A stretch of DNA of 46,591 bases from Parachlamydiaceae bacterium (GTDB lineage Bacteria > Chlamydiota > Chlamydiia > Chlamydiales > Parachlamydiaceae), in the NCBI GenBank assembly GCA_030147755.1, contig JASBUW010000022.1, positions 1 to 46,591 of the forward strand, given 5' to 3'. Each line of letters starts with the position of its first letter. Position 1 is the stretch's first letter. This document shows, in pieces, positions 33,225-41,653 of the stretch. The notes below the pieces were generated by a model, which was not told the origin of the DNA, searched no databases, and saw only the letters and a list, made by a program, of their open reading frames with translations. The translations under genes were made by a program, and so were the position numbers.

Positions 33225-34301
33225 ATGTCTTCCACTAAATCTTTTACTTTAGAAGCCTTAGCAACTCTCACCAATTGCCAGCTCAAGGGTAATCCTCAGC
33301 ATAAAATTTTAGGTGTTGCAGATTTAGAAACTGCAACTAATCAAGATGCTTCGTTTTTCTCCAACGCACGTTATCAACAAGCCTTGAAAAACTCTCAAGC
33401 AGGCGTCATCTTTGTAGATGCTCAAATCCCTTTAGTAGAGAATAAGAATTATCTTATCTCTGATCAACCCTCGCGCGCTTTTCAACTAGTTGTCGATGCA
33501 CTTTTTCCTCCTCGCAAGCTTTCCGGTTTCACAGGTATTCATCCTACAGCTGTTGTACATGAAACAGTTCAATTAGGAGAAGGGGTGACTATTGGCCCAC
33601 ACGCTATTATTGATGAAAATGTCAAAATTGGGCAGAACACATTTATTGGATCTGGTGTTTTTATTGGTCCTGATGCACAGATTGGACAAGACTGTATCAT
33701 ACATCCGCGCGTTGTCATTCGTGAATGCTGCCAAATTGGACATCGCGTCATTATTCAGCCTGGCGCAGTGATTGGGTCATGTGGATTTGGTTATACAATG
33801 GATAAACAAGGCCGACATGTTAAATTGAATCAAGTAGGCAATGTGATTATTGAAGATGATGTAGAAATTGGTGCGAATACGACTATTGATCGCAGCCGCT
33901 TCAAAAGCACACGCATAGGCCATGGAAGCAAAATCGATAATCTAGTTCAGCTAGGCCATGGAGTGTCTGTTGGGGCACATAACATTATTGTAGCACAAAC
34001 AGGAATTGCCGGTTCTACAACAACAGGCCGTTATGTTGTTTTAGCTGGGCAAGTAGCAGTAGCTGGCCATCTACATCTTGATGACGAAGTGACTGTGGCA
34101 GGTAAGAGTGGCGTCTCCAAATCTCTACCTAAAGGTAAATATGGAGGCATTCCTGCTATTCCCTTGCAAGAATACAACCGCAATCAAGTTTTCTTACGCA
34201 ATATTGAAACATATGTACAAGAATTAAAAGAATTAGCCAAGCGCCTACAAGCATTGACAAAACAAATTGACCCTGAACCTAAATTTCCTGCCCACGACTA
34301 A
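33225..34301 (+). CDS. lpxD: UDP-3-O-acylglucosamine N-acyltransferase
   Basis: 358 aa. It adds the N-linked acyl chain in lipid A synthesis using acyl-ACP. An N-terminal uridine-binding domain (FFSNARYQQALKNSQAGVI) is followed by hexapeptide left-handed beta-helix repeats (about 110-290; IGPHAIIDENVKIG and similar). The catalytic His lies in LVQLGHGVSVG. The C-terminal helix (about 315-350) is as in other LpxD proteins. It is the third gene of the bamA-skp-lpxD group. Confidence 0.96.
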   Translation: MSSTKSFTLEALATLTNCQLKGNPQHKILGVADLETATNQDASFFSNARYQQALKNSQAGVIFVDAQIPLVENKNYLISDQPSRAFQLVVDALFPPRKLSGFTGIHPTAVVHETVQLGEGVTIGPHAIIDENVKIGQNTFIGSGVFIGPDAQIGQDCIIHPRVVIRECCQIGHRVIIQPGAVIGSCGFGYTMDKQGRHVKLNQVGNVIIEDDVEIGANTTIDRSRFKSTRIGHGSKIDNLVQLGHGVSVGAHNIIVAQTGIAGSTTTGRYVVLAGQVAVAGHLHLDDEVTVAGKSGVSKSLPKGKYGGIPAIPLQEYNRNQVFLRNIETYVQELKELAKRLQALTKQIDPEPKFPAHD

Positions 34302-34324
34302 ATTCATGCCTGTGTGCACGAAAT

Positions 34325-34346
34325 TTAGATTATGCAAGAAATCTAA
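34325..34346 (+). terminator. Weak AT-rich hairpin after lpxD
   Basis: TTAGATT (34325-34331) pairs with AATCTAA (34340-34346), followed by TGTTATTTT. It lies 24 bp after the lpxD stop. The stem is short and AT-rich, so terminator function is uncertain. Confidence 0.3.
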
Positions 34347-34387
34347 TGTTATTTTAATGCCATAGAGTGAGCGCTTACTGGTATTAG

Positions 34388-35146
34388 CTACGAAACTTCT
34401 AGATAAGCTTCTTTGACTGATTTCACTAGGCTCGCGTTTGAACTGCTTTGAATAAAAGCATTTGCCCCATAATGAATAAGCATAAATAACAAAGTAGCGG
34501 CAGACCCCGCCAACCCAATCGCAATATAACGTTGCTTCTGAATCCTTTCTCCTATGGCAGCTAAGATAACCAATGCATATAAAGTGTAACGTTCATAAGA
34601 CATATATTTACTGAAATTTCTTCTACTAGAAAGTAAATAACTTGTTTTATCTAAAAGCAATTGCACTTTACCCCGTTTTCCTCTATAATATCTATTTATT
34701 TTTGTTCTCCATGTCGTCACAGCTCTGTCATAACATTTTATCGATTCATTTAAAGAAAGTTTATTGTTAAAAAATTCATATCCTAAAAAGATATATCCAA
34801 TAGTCGACAGCAAATGGTAAATAATATGACCAATACGAATAGATTGAGGGGTAGGATCAAGCCTTTTTAATTCTTTTTTCGCTTTTGCCACATCTTCTTG
34901 ATCATAATGATTATCTTTTACCACTCTCATGGGACGTTTACAACCATCAATGGCAGACTGAAGATCGACAAAGACTCGCAGGGTAAGCTCTTCAATTTGT
35001 AAATCTGTTAATTGTTTATCAACTGGCTCTATATTTTCATTTAACTGCTCATCAACTGGGTCTATATTTTCGTTTTCTTGAAAATCCGGCAAAGAAAAAC
35101 TTTTTTTTAAGAAGGTTTCAATATTATTTCCAAAATTTCCTATCAT
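34388..35146 (-). CDS. Inc-like bilobed membrane protein, paralog A
   Basis: 252 aa. Near the C-terminus two hydrophobic segments (about residues 183-201 and 208-228) are separated by a short basic turn (GERIQKQRY), the bilobed pattern of chlamydial Inc proteins. It is paralogous to the next minus-strand gene upstream: both share F-V/F-D-L/I-Q then G-x-K/Q-R, IRI, LSLNE/LSLDE, SC/YERY and LFMLIHYG. The N-terminus has a tandem 11-residue repeat, ENIDPVDEQLN then ENIEPVDKQLT. GGAG lies 5 nt before the ATG. It stands where I remember CT244 between lpxD and pdh, but homology is not claimed. Function unknown. Confidence 0.65.
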   Translation of the reverse strand: MIGNFGNNIETFLKKSFSLPDFQENENIDPVDEQLNENIEPVDKQLTDLQIEELTLRVFVDLQSAIDGCKRPMRVVKDNHYDQEDVAKAKKELKRLDPTPQSIRIGHIIYHLLSTIGYIFLGYEFFNNKLSLNESIKCYDRAVTTWRTKINRYYRGKRGKVQLLLDKTSYLLSSRRNFSKYMSYERYTLYALVILAAIGERIQKQRYIAIGLAGSAATLLFMLIHYGANAFIQSSSNASLVKSVKEAYLEVS

Positions 35147-35352
35147 ATAGCTCCAAAATCAAAATGATATTTGCAATTTTCAGGCACGCCCTAGGCATTA
35201 TAAATTTAAGAACAAGCCTTACAAGCACTGTGAAGCTTACTTCTTCTCTGAGTTCTTTATACAGCTGGTAATTACCAATTATTATCATTAGATTATGTTT
35301 ATGCCCACCAGTCTACTGCATTCACAAATTATCATGCTAACTTTTTACATTC

Positions 35353-36255
35353 TTATGTTTTACGCTTCGGACCAGACATTGTATAAGCTTCATCTGCTAA
35401 ACGCATTAAACTTGCTGTCAATCTTTTTTGATGAAAAGAATGAGATCCATAATGAATCAACATAAACAAAGTGTCTGCCACAGCCCCTATTAATCCTATG
35501 ATCATACAATAATGTTTTTGTGTCATTTTTCCTACAAACGCTACAGATGTAAATCCATATAACATATAACGCTCACAACTTGCGTAAAAACGATAAGTTT
35601 GCCTATCGGTTAATAATTCCTTAGCGCTATTAAATACATTATCAACTCTTTCAATGAAATCCGCAAGATATGCTTTCTTTAATGTCTTTTCCCATCGAAA
35701 ACTAGCTTTCTGATATAGATCAACCATTTCATCAAGAGATAAATGATTCACATTTGAAGATTCTGTACCTAAAAAAACATGCTTAACAATAGATAAAATA
35801 TTATTTAAGACATTCTTTGTATGTATCGGTTGCTCATCTTCAGGTTCAAAAATTCGAATATCCCTGCGAAACGGACGAATATGCTCCGCATACCGTTCTT
35901 GCAAGTCTTCTTGATCTTCTTCTAATTCCTCTTCTTCTTTGTCTTTACCAAAAACATACTCGATGCTTTCTCGTTTTTGCCCATCTGCTATAGTTTGAAT
36001 ATCTACAAAAAATTGCAAACTCAATTTTTCAATATCATCAATTACATTGATTTGCTCTTGCTGAAATTCTTTTTGCTCGTCGTCCGTGCCTAAATAATTA
36101 GCGAAATTTTCTTTGATAGAAAGATCTTCCCAATATAAATCCTCCGCCTCTTCTTCTACCTTCTTTACAGGTTGTATAAGCGAAAGATGAGGCTGTGATC
36201 CAAGCATCAAATAGGATCCTCCCCATTCAAGATTTTTAATTGAATCCACTGCCAT
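35353..36255 (-). CDS. Inc-like bilobed membrane protein, paralog B
   Basis: 300 aa. Highly charged N-terminal half with an acidic run (KEEEELEEDQEDLQE, about 106-120). Residues about 228-275 form two hydrophobic lobes (CERYMLYGFTSVAFVG, then MIIGLIGAVADTLFMLIHYG) around KMTQKHYC, matching paralog A. The longest start at 36255 has no ribosome site; ATG 36207 (residue 17) has GGAGG 10 nt upstream and may be the true start. The 206 bp between the paralogs contains a 12-bp palindrome TGGTAATTACCA (35267-35278). A recent duplication is unlikely since identity is low overall. Candidate inclusion-membrane protein; unproven. Confidence 0.62.
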   Translation of the reverse strand: MAVDSIKNLEWGGSYLMLGSQPHLSLIQPVKKVEEEAEDLYWEDLSIKENFANYLGTDDEQKEFQQEQINVIDDIEKLSLQFFVDIQTIADGQKRESIEYVFGKDKEEEELEEDQEDLQERYAEHIRPFRRDIRIFEPEDEQPIHTKNVLNNILSIVKHVFLGTESSNVNHLSLDEMVDLYQKASFRWEKTLKKAYLADFIERVDNVFNSAKELLTDRQTYRFYASCERYMLYGFTSVAFVGKMTQKHYCMIIGLIGAVADTLFMLIHYGSHSFHQKRLTASLMRLADEAYTMSGPKRKT

Positions 36256-36365
36256 AAAAAAACCAAACCAAAATCAAATAATTTTCACGAAACATTATTA
36301 ACAAAGCAAATTATTAAGTTACATATAAATTTTAATCTTTTTTAAATTAAAATTCAACATAAAAA

Positions 36366-37679
36366 TTAAAACATCAACAAAACCGAGGGATTTTCTAAAA
36401 ATTTCTTAATAGTTTGCAGAAATACGGCAGCAGCCACTCCGTCAATAACACGGTGATCAACAGATAGAGTGAGGTGTAGCGTTTTACCGGGAACCAGATG
36501 ACCATTGCGTACAATAGGTACATCTTGAATTCCACTTACAGCTAAAATGGCGGCTTGAGGAGGATTAATAATGGCTTGAAAATTGGTAATGCCATACATT
36601 CCCAAATTTGAAATTGTAAAGGATCCCCCTTTATATTCTTGAAGTTCAAGTTTACCTTCGCGTGCGCGCTGAGCAAGTGAACGAATCTCTACTGCAATTT
36701 CACTTAAATTTTTATAATCTGCGTGACGGACAATGGGAGTGATGAGTCCACTTTCTAAACTCACAGCGATGGCGATATCAATTGTTTTAAAATGAATAAT
36801 GCTTTGATTGACTGAATTAAAACCACTATTGATGACAGGATGTTGACGTAAAGCCAATGCACACGCACGCACAATCAAATCATTAATAGAAATTTTAACC
36901 TGTTGATTTTTGAGTTGTTCACGCACATTGACTAAAGCCTCTGCGTCTATGACCTGTGTCACATAAAAATGAGGAATAAAGGATTTCGATTCTTGTAAGC
37001 GTTGACCAATCACTTTACGCATAGGAGATAAAGGTGTTTCTTCATAAGAACCTGGTGGTAAATCAGGCGTTTGTCGTCTTTGCAAATGAGCAGGTCCAAG
37101 AGAAGGCGCTTTTTCTAAATCACGACTCGTAATACGTTGTTGAGGTCCCGTTCCTTTAACACTTGAGAGATCAAGACCTTTTTCTTTGGCGATTTTTTTG
37201 GCTAAAGGAGAAGCGCGTACTCGTTTTTCTAGACGGTCAGTGGGATATTCAAAAGTATAATCTTTTAAAGGTTGCTCAGGCACAAATTGAGGTTGCTGGA
37301 GAACTCCACCGCTTTCTTTCTTTTTAGAAGGTTCGCTTGGTTTTTCTGTTGTTGTAGCAGCAGTAGAGGGACTCTCTTGTGGTTGTGCTTCTGCTGTGGG
37401 TGCTGTACCCGTGGGTTGATAACCTTCTATACTTTCATTTTGTTCAGCCGTCATAACCGCAATTGCTTGATTGACGGTAGCTTCTTGGCCTTCTTGTACT
37501 AAAATTTGACGTAACCAGCCTTCATCTAATGCATTATACTCCACGGTCGCTTTGTCTGTTGCAACCTCTAAGAGAACATCTCCCGCTTGAACAGCATCGC
37601 CCACTTTCTTATGCCACTTCACAATTGTTCCTTCTTCCATGGTAGGTGAAAGTTTTGGCATTGTTAAGGTAAAAGGCAT
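36366..37679 (-). CDS. pdhC: Dihydrolipoyllysine acetyltransferase, pyruvate dehydrogenase E2
   Basis: 437 aa. One lipoyl domain (1-76, TDKAT with the lipoylated Lys at about 43), a Pro/Thr/Glu-rich linker, an E3/E1-binding domain (about 163-200; SPLAKKIAKEKGLDLSSVKG) and the catalytic domain (about 215-437) with the active DHRVIDG. It transfers acetyl groups to CoA. It is the third gene of pdhA-pdhB-pdhC. The gap before it is 59 bp. Confidence 0.95.
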   Translation of the reverse strand: MPFTLTMPKLSPTMEEGTIVKWHKKVGDAVQAGDVLLEVATDKATVEYNALDEGWLRQILVQEGQEATVNQAIAVMTAEQNESIEGYQPTGTAPTAEAQPQESPSTAATTTEKPSEPSKKKESGGVLQQPQFVPEQPLKDYTFEYPTDRLEKRVRASPLAKKIAKEKGLDLSSVKGTGPQQRITSRDLEKAPSLGPAHLQRRQTPDLPPGSYEETPLSPMRKVIGQRLQESKSFIPHFYVTQVIDAEALVNVREQLKNQQVKISINDLIVRACALALRQHPVINSGFNSVNQSIIHFKTIDIAIAVSLESGLITPIVRHADYKNLSEIAVEIRSLAQRAREGKLELQEYKGGSFTISNLGMYGITNFQAIINPPQAAILAVSGIQDVPIVRNGHLVPGKTLHLTLSVDHRVIDGVAAAVFLQTIKKFLENPSVLLMF

Positions 37680-37738
37680 AGTAAGCGTCTCCGTATTTAA
37701 GCGTCTCTTAAAATTGCTAATGGCTTAGATTTGTATTC

Positions 37739-38731
37739 TTAGCTAAGGGTTCTATAAACAGCAGCTAAAATTCTTTTTACATTGGGAATCGTTTCTTGTT
37801 CTAACATTTTGGAATAAGGCATGGGAGTTTCCAGCTGACAAACCCTTTCCAACGGAGCATCCAAATCATCAAAACAATGCTCCATAATTTGAAACCCCAT
37901 TTCAGCCGCAATTCCAGCAAAAACATGTCCTTCTTCAACAAGGACCCCACGATGCGTTTTGCGAATAGAAGCTGCAATTGTCGCAATATCCAACGGCTTC
38001 AACGTACGCAAATCAATCAGTTCGGCTTTGATTCCCTTTTTCGCTAACTCTTTGACCACTTCTTTACACACATGAATCATGCGACTATGGGAAATCAAGG
38101 TTACATCTTGTCCTTCTTGCACTATACGCGCTTTACCTATGGGAACTAAATATTCCTGTGCAGGAATTTCCATTTTTTCCCCATAAATGAGCTCCGATTC
38201 TAAAAAAATGACAGGATTATTGTCACGAATAGCCGATTTAAGAAGACCTTTTGCGTCGTAGGCATTGCTAGGAGCCAATACATACCAACCGGGCAAATTG
38301 CCATAAATAGCCTCTACACAATGAGAATGCTGACTAGAAACTTGAGCGGCTGCTCCATTGGGTCCACGAAAGACAATCGGAACTGAAAAACGACCGCCGG
38401 ACATATAATACATTTTAATGGCATTAGAGATCATTTGATCAGCTGCCACAAAAGAAAAATTAAAACTCATAAACTCTACAATGGGACGCAATCCCGTCAT
38501 AGCTGCACCCACGCACAATCCAGCAAAACCCAATTCAGAAATGGGAGTATCTACAATGCGTTTCGGTCCCCATTTATCCAATAATCCTTTTGTCACTTTA
38601 TAAGCGCCATTATATTCGCCTACTTCTTCTCCCATCACAAAAACATTAGGATCGCGCGTCATCTCTTCATCAATCGCCTGACGCAAAGCCTCTCGTAAAT
38701 CTATCACTTGTGTTCCGTTTCCGTTACTCAT
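37739..38731 (-). CDS. pdhB: Pyruvate dehydrogenase E1 subunit beta
   Basis: 330 aa. Partner of PdhA in the thiamine-diphosphate E1 tetramer that decarboxylates pyruvate. Family landmarks are FVMGEEVGEYNGAYKVTKGL, RIVDTPISELGFAGLCVGAA and FRGPNGAAAQVSSQHSH. The start has AAGGAG upstream and lies 15 bp after pdhA. Confidence 0.95.
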   Translation of the reverse strand: MSNGNGTQVIDLREALRQAIDEEMTRDPNVFVMGEEVGEYNGAYKVTKGLLDKWGPKRIVDTPISELGFAGLCVGAAMTGLRPIVEFMSFNFSFVAADQMISNAIKMYYMSGGRFSVPIVFRGPNGAAAQVSSQHSHCVEAIYGNLPGWYVLAPSNAYDAKGLLKSAIRDNNPVIFLESELIYGEKMEIPAQEYLVPIGKARIVQEGQDVTLISHSRMIHVCKEVVKELAKKGIKAELIDLRTLKPLDIATIAASIRKTHRGVLVEEGHVFAGIAAEMGFQIMEHCFDDLDAPLERVCQLETPMPYSKMLEQETIPNVKRILAAVYRTLS

Positions 38732-38746
38732 TCCGTCTCCTTAAAT

Positions 38747-39763
38747 TTAAGGGGCAAACACGTCTTCTTCTAAAGTGTGAGGATCTGGCCAAGGACTTTT
38801 ATCCGCAAAATCCAAAGCAGCTAGCACGCGCTCTCGTTCTTCTTTATCCATCACTTTGATTTGTTCTTCTGTCAAAATTCCAGCTTCTATCAAAGCTGTT
38901 TGCATCAATATAATAGGATCGCGCTGCATCACTTGCTTAAGAGTATCTTTGGTGCGATAAAGACCCGGATCAGAAATCGAATGCCCTTTAAAACGCTCTG
39001 TCACGACTTCTACCAGCACGGGCCTTTCTGTTTCTAATACTTCATGAAAGAGATGATCAAATCCCCCATAGCAATTAAAGAAGTCCATCCCATCAAAAGT
39101 ATAGCCCTTCATATTATAACTAGGAGCCTTATCTTCTGCTAAACGTGGAACACAGACGGCGCGATTGATAGCTGTTCCCATTCCCCATTGATTATTTTCA
39201 ATTACATAAATACAGGGTAAATTCCATAGCGAAGCTAAATTTAAAGATTCATGGAAAGCTCCCTGTGCAACGGCTCCGTCTCCCAAGAAACAAATAGCCA
39301 CTTCCCCTTTTGTACCTTTATATTTAATCGTAAAAGCCGCTCCGGTCGCAACGGGCACTTGCCCCGTGACAATTCCAAATCCTCCCAACAACCGCTCTGT
39401 AAAAAAGTGCATCGAGCCCCCACGTCCCTTGGCATTGCCTGTAGCACGTCCAAAAAGCTCCGCCATCAATTCGTCTGGAGTTGCCCCCAAAAGAAGCGCC
39501 AATGCATGACAACGATAAGAGGTAATATACCAATTGTCCGGACCCAAAGCTTGTACAGCCGCCGTTTGAATAGCTTCTTGACCAATATAGGCGTGAAAAA
39601 AACCACCTACTTTTCCTTGCTGGTAAGCCGCTTCGGCACGCAATTCAAAATTGCGAATAAGCAACATACGACGCAAACAATTTTTTAAATTGTCCGGACC
39701 CAATTTTTTGATCACAGCCTCACGATCTGTAGGAAAAATATTATAAGGAGTACAAGTGGTCAT
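38747..39763 (-). CDS. pdhA: Pyruvate dehydrogenase E1 subunit alpha
   Basis: 338 aa. It binds thiamine diphosphate through the GDG...NN motif (FLGDGAVAQGAFHESLNLAS to VIENN). The FKGHSISDPGLYRTKD loop is where mitochondrial homologues are phosphorylated. First gene of the minus-strand pdhABC operon, with AAAGGATC before the ATG. The operon makes acetyl-CoA from host-derived or glycolytic pyruvate. Confidence 0.95.
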   Translation of the reverse strand: MTTCTPYNIFPTDREAVIKKLGPDNLKNCLRRMLLIRNFELRAEAAYQQGKVGGFFHAYIGQEAIQTAAVQALGPDNWYITSYRCHALALLLGATPDELMAELFGRATGNAKGRGGSMHFFTERLLGGFGIVTGQVPVATGAAFTIKYKGTKGEVAICFLGDGAVAQGAFHESLNLASLWNLPCIYVIENNQWGMGTAINRAVCVPRLAEDKAPSYNMKGYTFDGMDFFNCYGGFDHLFHEVLETERPVLVEVVTERFKGHSISDPGLYRTKDTLKQVMQRDPIILMQTALIEAGILTEEQIKVMDKEERERVLAALDFADKSPWPDPHTLEEDVFAP

Positions 39764-39871
39764 GGTGATCCTTTTTAGTACAAGAGGTTACATTCTCTTC
39801 ATTGTAACAAATCAATCATAAAAAACCAAATCAGCTTTCAGCAAGACATCTCTCAACCATCAAAATCAACA

Positions 39872-39929
39872 CAAAGGCGCGAAGACACAAAGTGAAACTC
39901 TTTTATCCCTTTGCACCTTCGCGCCTTTG
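39872..39929. repeat. Inverted repeat of CAAAGGCGCGAAG words
   Basis: CAAAGGCGCGAAG (39872-39884) pairs perfectly with CTTCGCGCCTTTG (39917-39929). After a 3-nt internal mismatch, CAAAG (39888-39892) pairs with CTTTG (39909-39913). Related words continue to 39940 (CTCTTTGCG). It lies between the DAACS symporter end and the pdhA start, both on the minus strand. Similar C/TTTGCGCC words are known as dispersed repeats in several phyla (from memory). Confidence 0.85.
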
Positions 39930-39955
39930 CCTCTTTGCGTTTAATCTTAACATTC

Positions 39956-41212
39956 TTAAACAGACACAACTTCTTCATGTACAATATCTTGTATTAAACT
40001 TTCCGTAGACACCTCGCGTTGTACAACGGCAGCCACACAAGAATCCGACCATACATTAATGGCACTCTCTAACATATCGATTAAAGTATAGAAAGGTAAA
40101 ATCACTCCTAAAATGTGAAGCGGAACATTCATTGCCGCCAAGAAAGCACTAGCGAGAAAATAACATCCCATTGGCACTCCGGCATTTCCAATGGCCGCAA
40201 TCGTCGCCAAAATAATCCAAATTCCCATTTCTGGTAGCGTATAGACCATTCCTTGACTCATGGAGACAAATAACACTGTAATTAAAATGAAAGCCGCACA
40301 CGCATTCATGTTAATAGTGGTACAGAGAGGAAGCGTAAAACTGGCGACTTTTCTGGAAATACCGACATTTTCCTCCGCACAGCGCATAGCCATCGGCAAA
40401 GCGGCGGCTGAAGATTTCGTAAAGAAAGCCACAGACAGTGCAGGCATCATGCCACGTGCCATTTGCCAAGGGGAAATCCCTTTCACTTTGAGAAGAGTGG
40501 GCAAAATGATTAATGCTTGGATTAAGTTAGCAGCTAACACGCAAGTCAAATAAAGCGCTAAACTTGTAATGTTTAGTCCTTGTTGTAAATCACGCATAAA
40601 CAAGGTAATAAACGCCCAAATGGCAATTGGCATAATCGCCACTACCCATTTCGTAATCGTAATAACCGCAGCGTAAATGCTGGAAAAAAAAGCATGTAAA
40701 CCTGCCCGGTGTTGTGTGGGAAGAGACACAATCGCAAAACTCAACAACATCGCGAGAAACAATACCCCAATCACATTATTTTCATAAAAAGGTTGGATGA
40801 TATTGGAAGGCACAATTTGAATAAAAAAAGACAAATAACTGGGTTGTGCAGGAGTATTGGCAGCTGTAGTGGCCGCTAAAGTAGCGCTCACTCCCCTGAC
40901 AGGATCTATGCTGATGAATAAAATTAACGCAAGGGTGGCTGCTAATATCGTGGTCAGCAACGTATACTTCACGACTTTTTGACCCAATCGCTTAATTTGC
41001 TCTATATTTTCCATTCCTGAAGCCGTCGACACAATGGAGAGAAAAATAATGGGTAAGCTGACAAGCTTCAATAGATTAATGAACAACTGAGAAAGAGTTT
41101 CGGCTAAACGAAAAAGAAAGGCATCCTGAAGATAGCCTGCTCCGACTCCCAACACAATCGCAATGGCAAAAAACACATTAGGATTCATTTTACGCTTAAC
41201 AGTGGCGCACAT
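39956..41212 (-). CDS. Dicarboxylate/amino acid:cation symporter (DAACS, GltP/GltT-like)
   Basis: 418 aa with about eight hydrophobic segments and two hairpin-loop-like regions. DAACS motifs are visible: a SSAAALPMAMR segment in the HP1 position (SSSATLP in relatives), PLCTTINMNACAAF (TM7, like PLGATINMDG) and NAGVPMGCYFLAS (HP2). It would import glutamate, aspartate, a neutral amino acid or a C4-dicarboxylate with sodium or protons. The TM8 region reads FYTLIDMLESAINVWSDSCVA. AGAGGAA is upstream of the ATG. From memory C. trachomatis has a gltT gene (CT230) close to the CT234 block. Confidence 0.9.
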   Translation of the reverse strand: MCATVKRKMNPNVFFAIAIVLGVGAGYLQDAFLFRLAETLSQLFINLLKLVSLPIIFLSIVSTASGMENIEQIKRLGQKVVKYTLLTTILAATLALILFISIDPVRGVSATLAATTAANTPAQPSYLSFFIQIVPSNIIQPFYENNVIGVLFLAMLLSFAIVSLPTQHRAGLHAFFSSIYAAVITITKWVVAIMPIAIWAFITLFMRDLQQGLNITSLALYLTCVLAANLIQALIILPTLLKVKGISPWQMARGMMPALSVAFFTKSSAAALPMAMRCAEENVGISRKVASFTLPLCTTINMNACAAFILITVLFVSMSQGMVYTLPEMGIWIILATIAAIGNAGVPMGCYFLASAFLAAMNVPLHILGVILPFYTLIDMLESAINVWSDSCVAAVVQREVSTESLIQDIVHEEVVSV

Positions 41213-41292
41213 ATTTAATTCCTCTGTTTTAAGTTACTTGGCAAGCGTTTTAACAGTTCTTAAAGTTAATTGCCAAATAAAAAATCTATTTC

Positions 41293-41486
41293 TTGTTGCA
41301 TAAACCTAAGGCTGAGAATGATGGACATGGTGGACCACGTGGACTTCGTGGACGACGTGGACATAAGAAGATGATTTAACTAAATTTATAAAAATTGAAT
41401 GATTTTCACAAAATTTTATGCCCACAAAGTCCACATCGTCCACGAAGTCCACCATGTCCACACTCAGCTTTGGATTTAGGCAACAA
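41293..41486. repeat. 194-bp palindromic element with GTGGAC 9-mers
   Basis: Outer arms 41293-41316 and 41463-41486 are complementary at 20 of 24 positions. Inside, five 9-nt units with GTGGAC (41321-41365) face four units with GTCCAC (41426-41461). A central AT-rich stretch of about 60 nt separates them. The left arm has one extra unit (GTGGACCAC, 41330-41338). It has the shape of a MITE, but no target-site duplication was identified. It lies between the divergently ended F-box gene and the DAACS promoter. Its minus-strand reading frame (Val-Asp/Val-His repeats) is a by-product. Confidence 0.85.
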
Positions 41487-41653
41487 GGCCAAAGAAAAAA
41501 AGACAAGCTTTTCAAATAGATGTTGAAGAGAGCTAAGAAACCGTCTACAAATTCAAGCCTATAAGCTTTTAAAATGTAGACAGTTTGCCTTTAGAAGATG
41601 CCCTAGCATTAAAGGTTAATTACGAGTGATGTTTGAGCTAGTAAAGTGAGTTT
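41487..41653. other. Remainder of the 441-bp gap before the F-box gene end
   Basis: No ORF is supported. AAACCGTCTACA (41538-41549) pairs with TGTAGACAGTTT (41575-41586) with one mismatch, about 70 bp beyond the F-box stop on the minus strand. It could end that transcript, though no T-run follows. The other end of the gap (41213-41292) should hold the minus-strand DAACS promoter, but no clear match is seen. Confidence 0.4.

Noticed and set aside
6910-41486. Possible CRISPR array from GTGGAC units
   Set aside because: Units are contiguous 9-mers with no spacers, and there are no cas genes.
41306-41515. Minus-strand frame of 69 codons with Val-Asp and Val-His repeats
   Set aside because: It is generated by the GTGGAC/GTCCAC 9-mers of the palindrome; it has no ribosome site and its composition follows the repeat.
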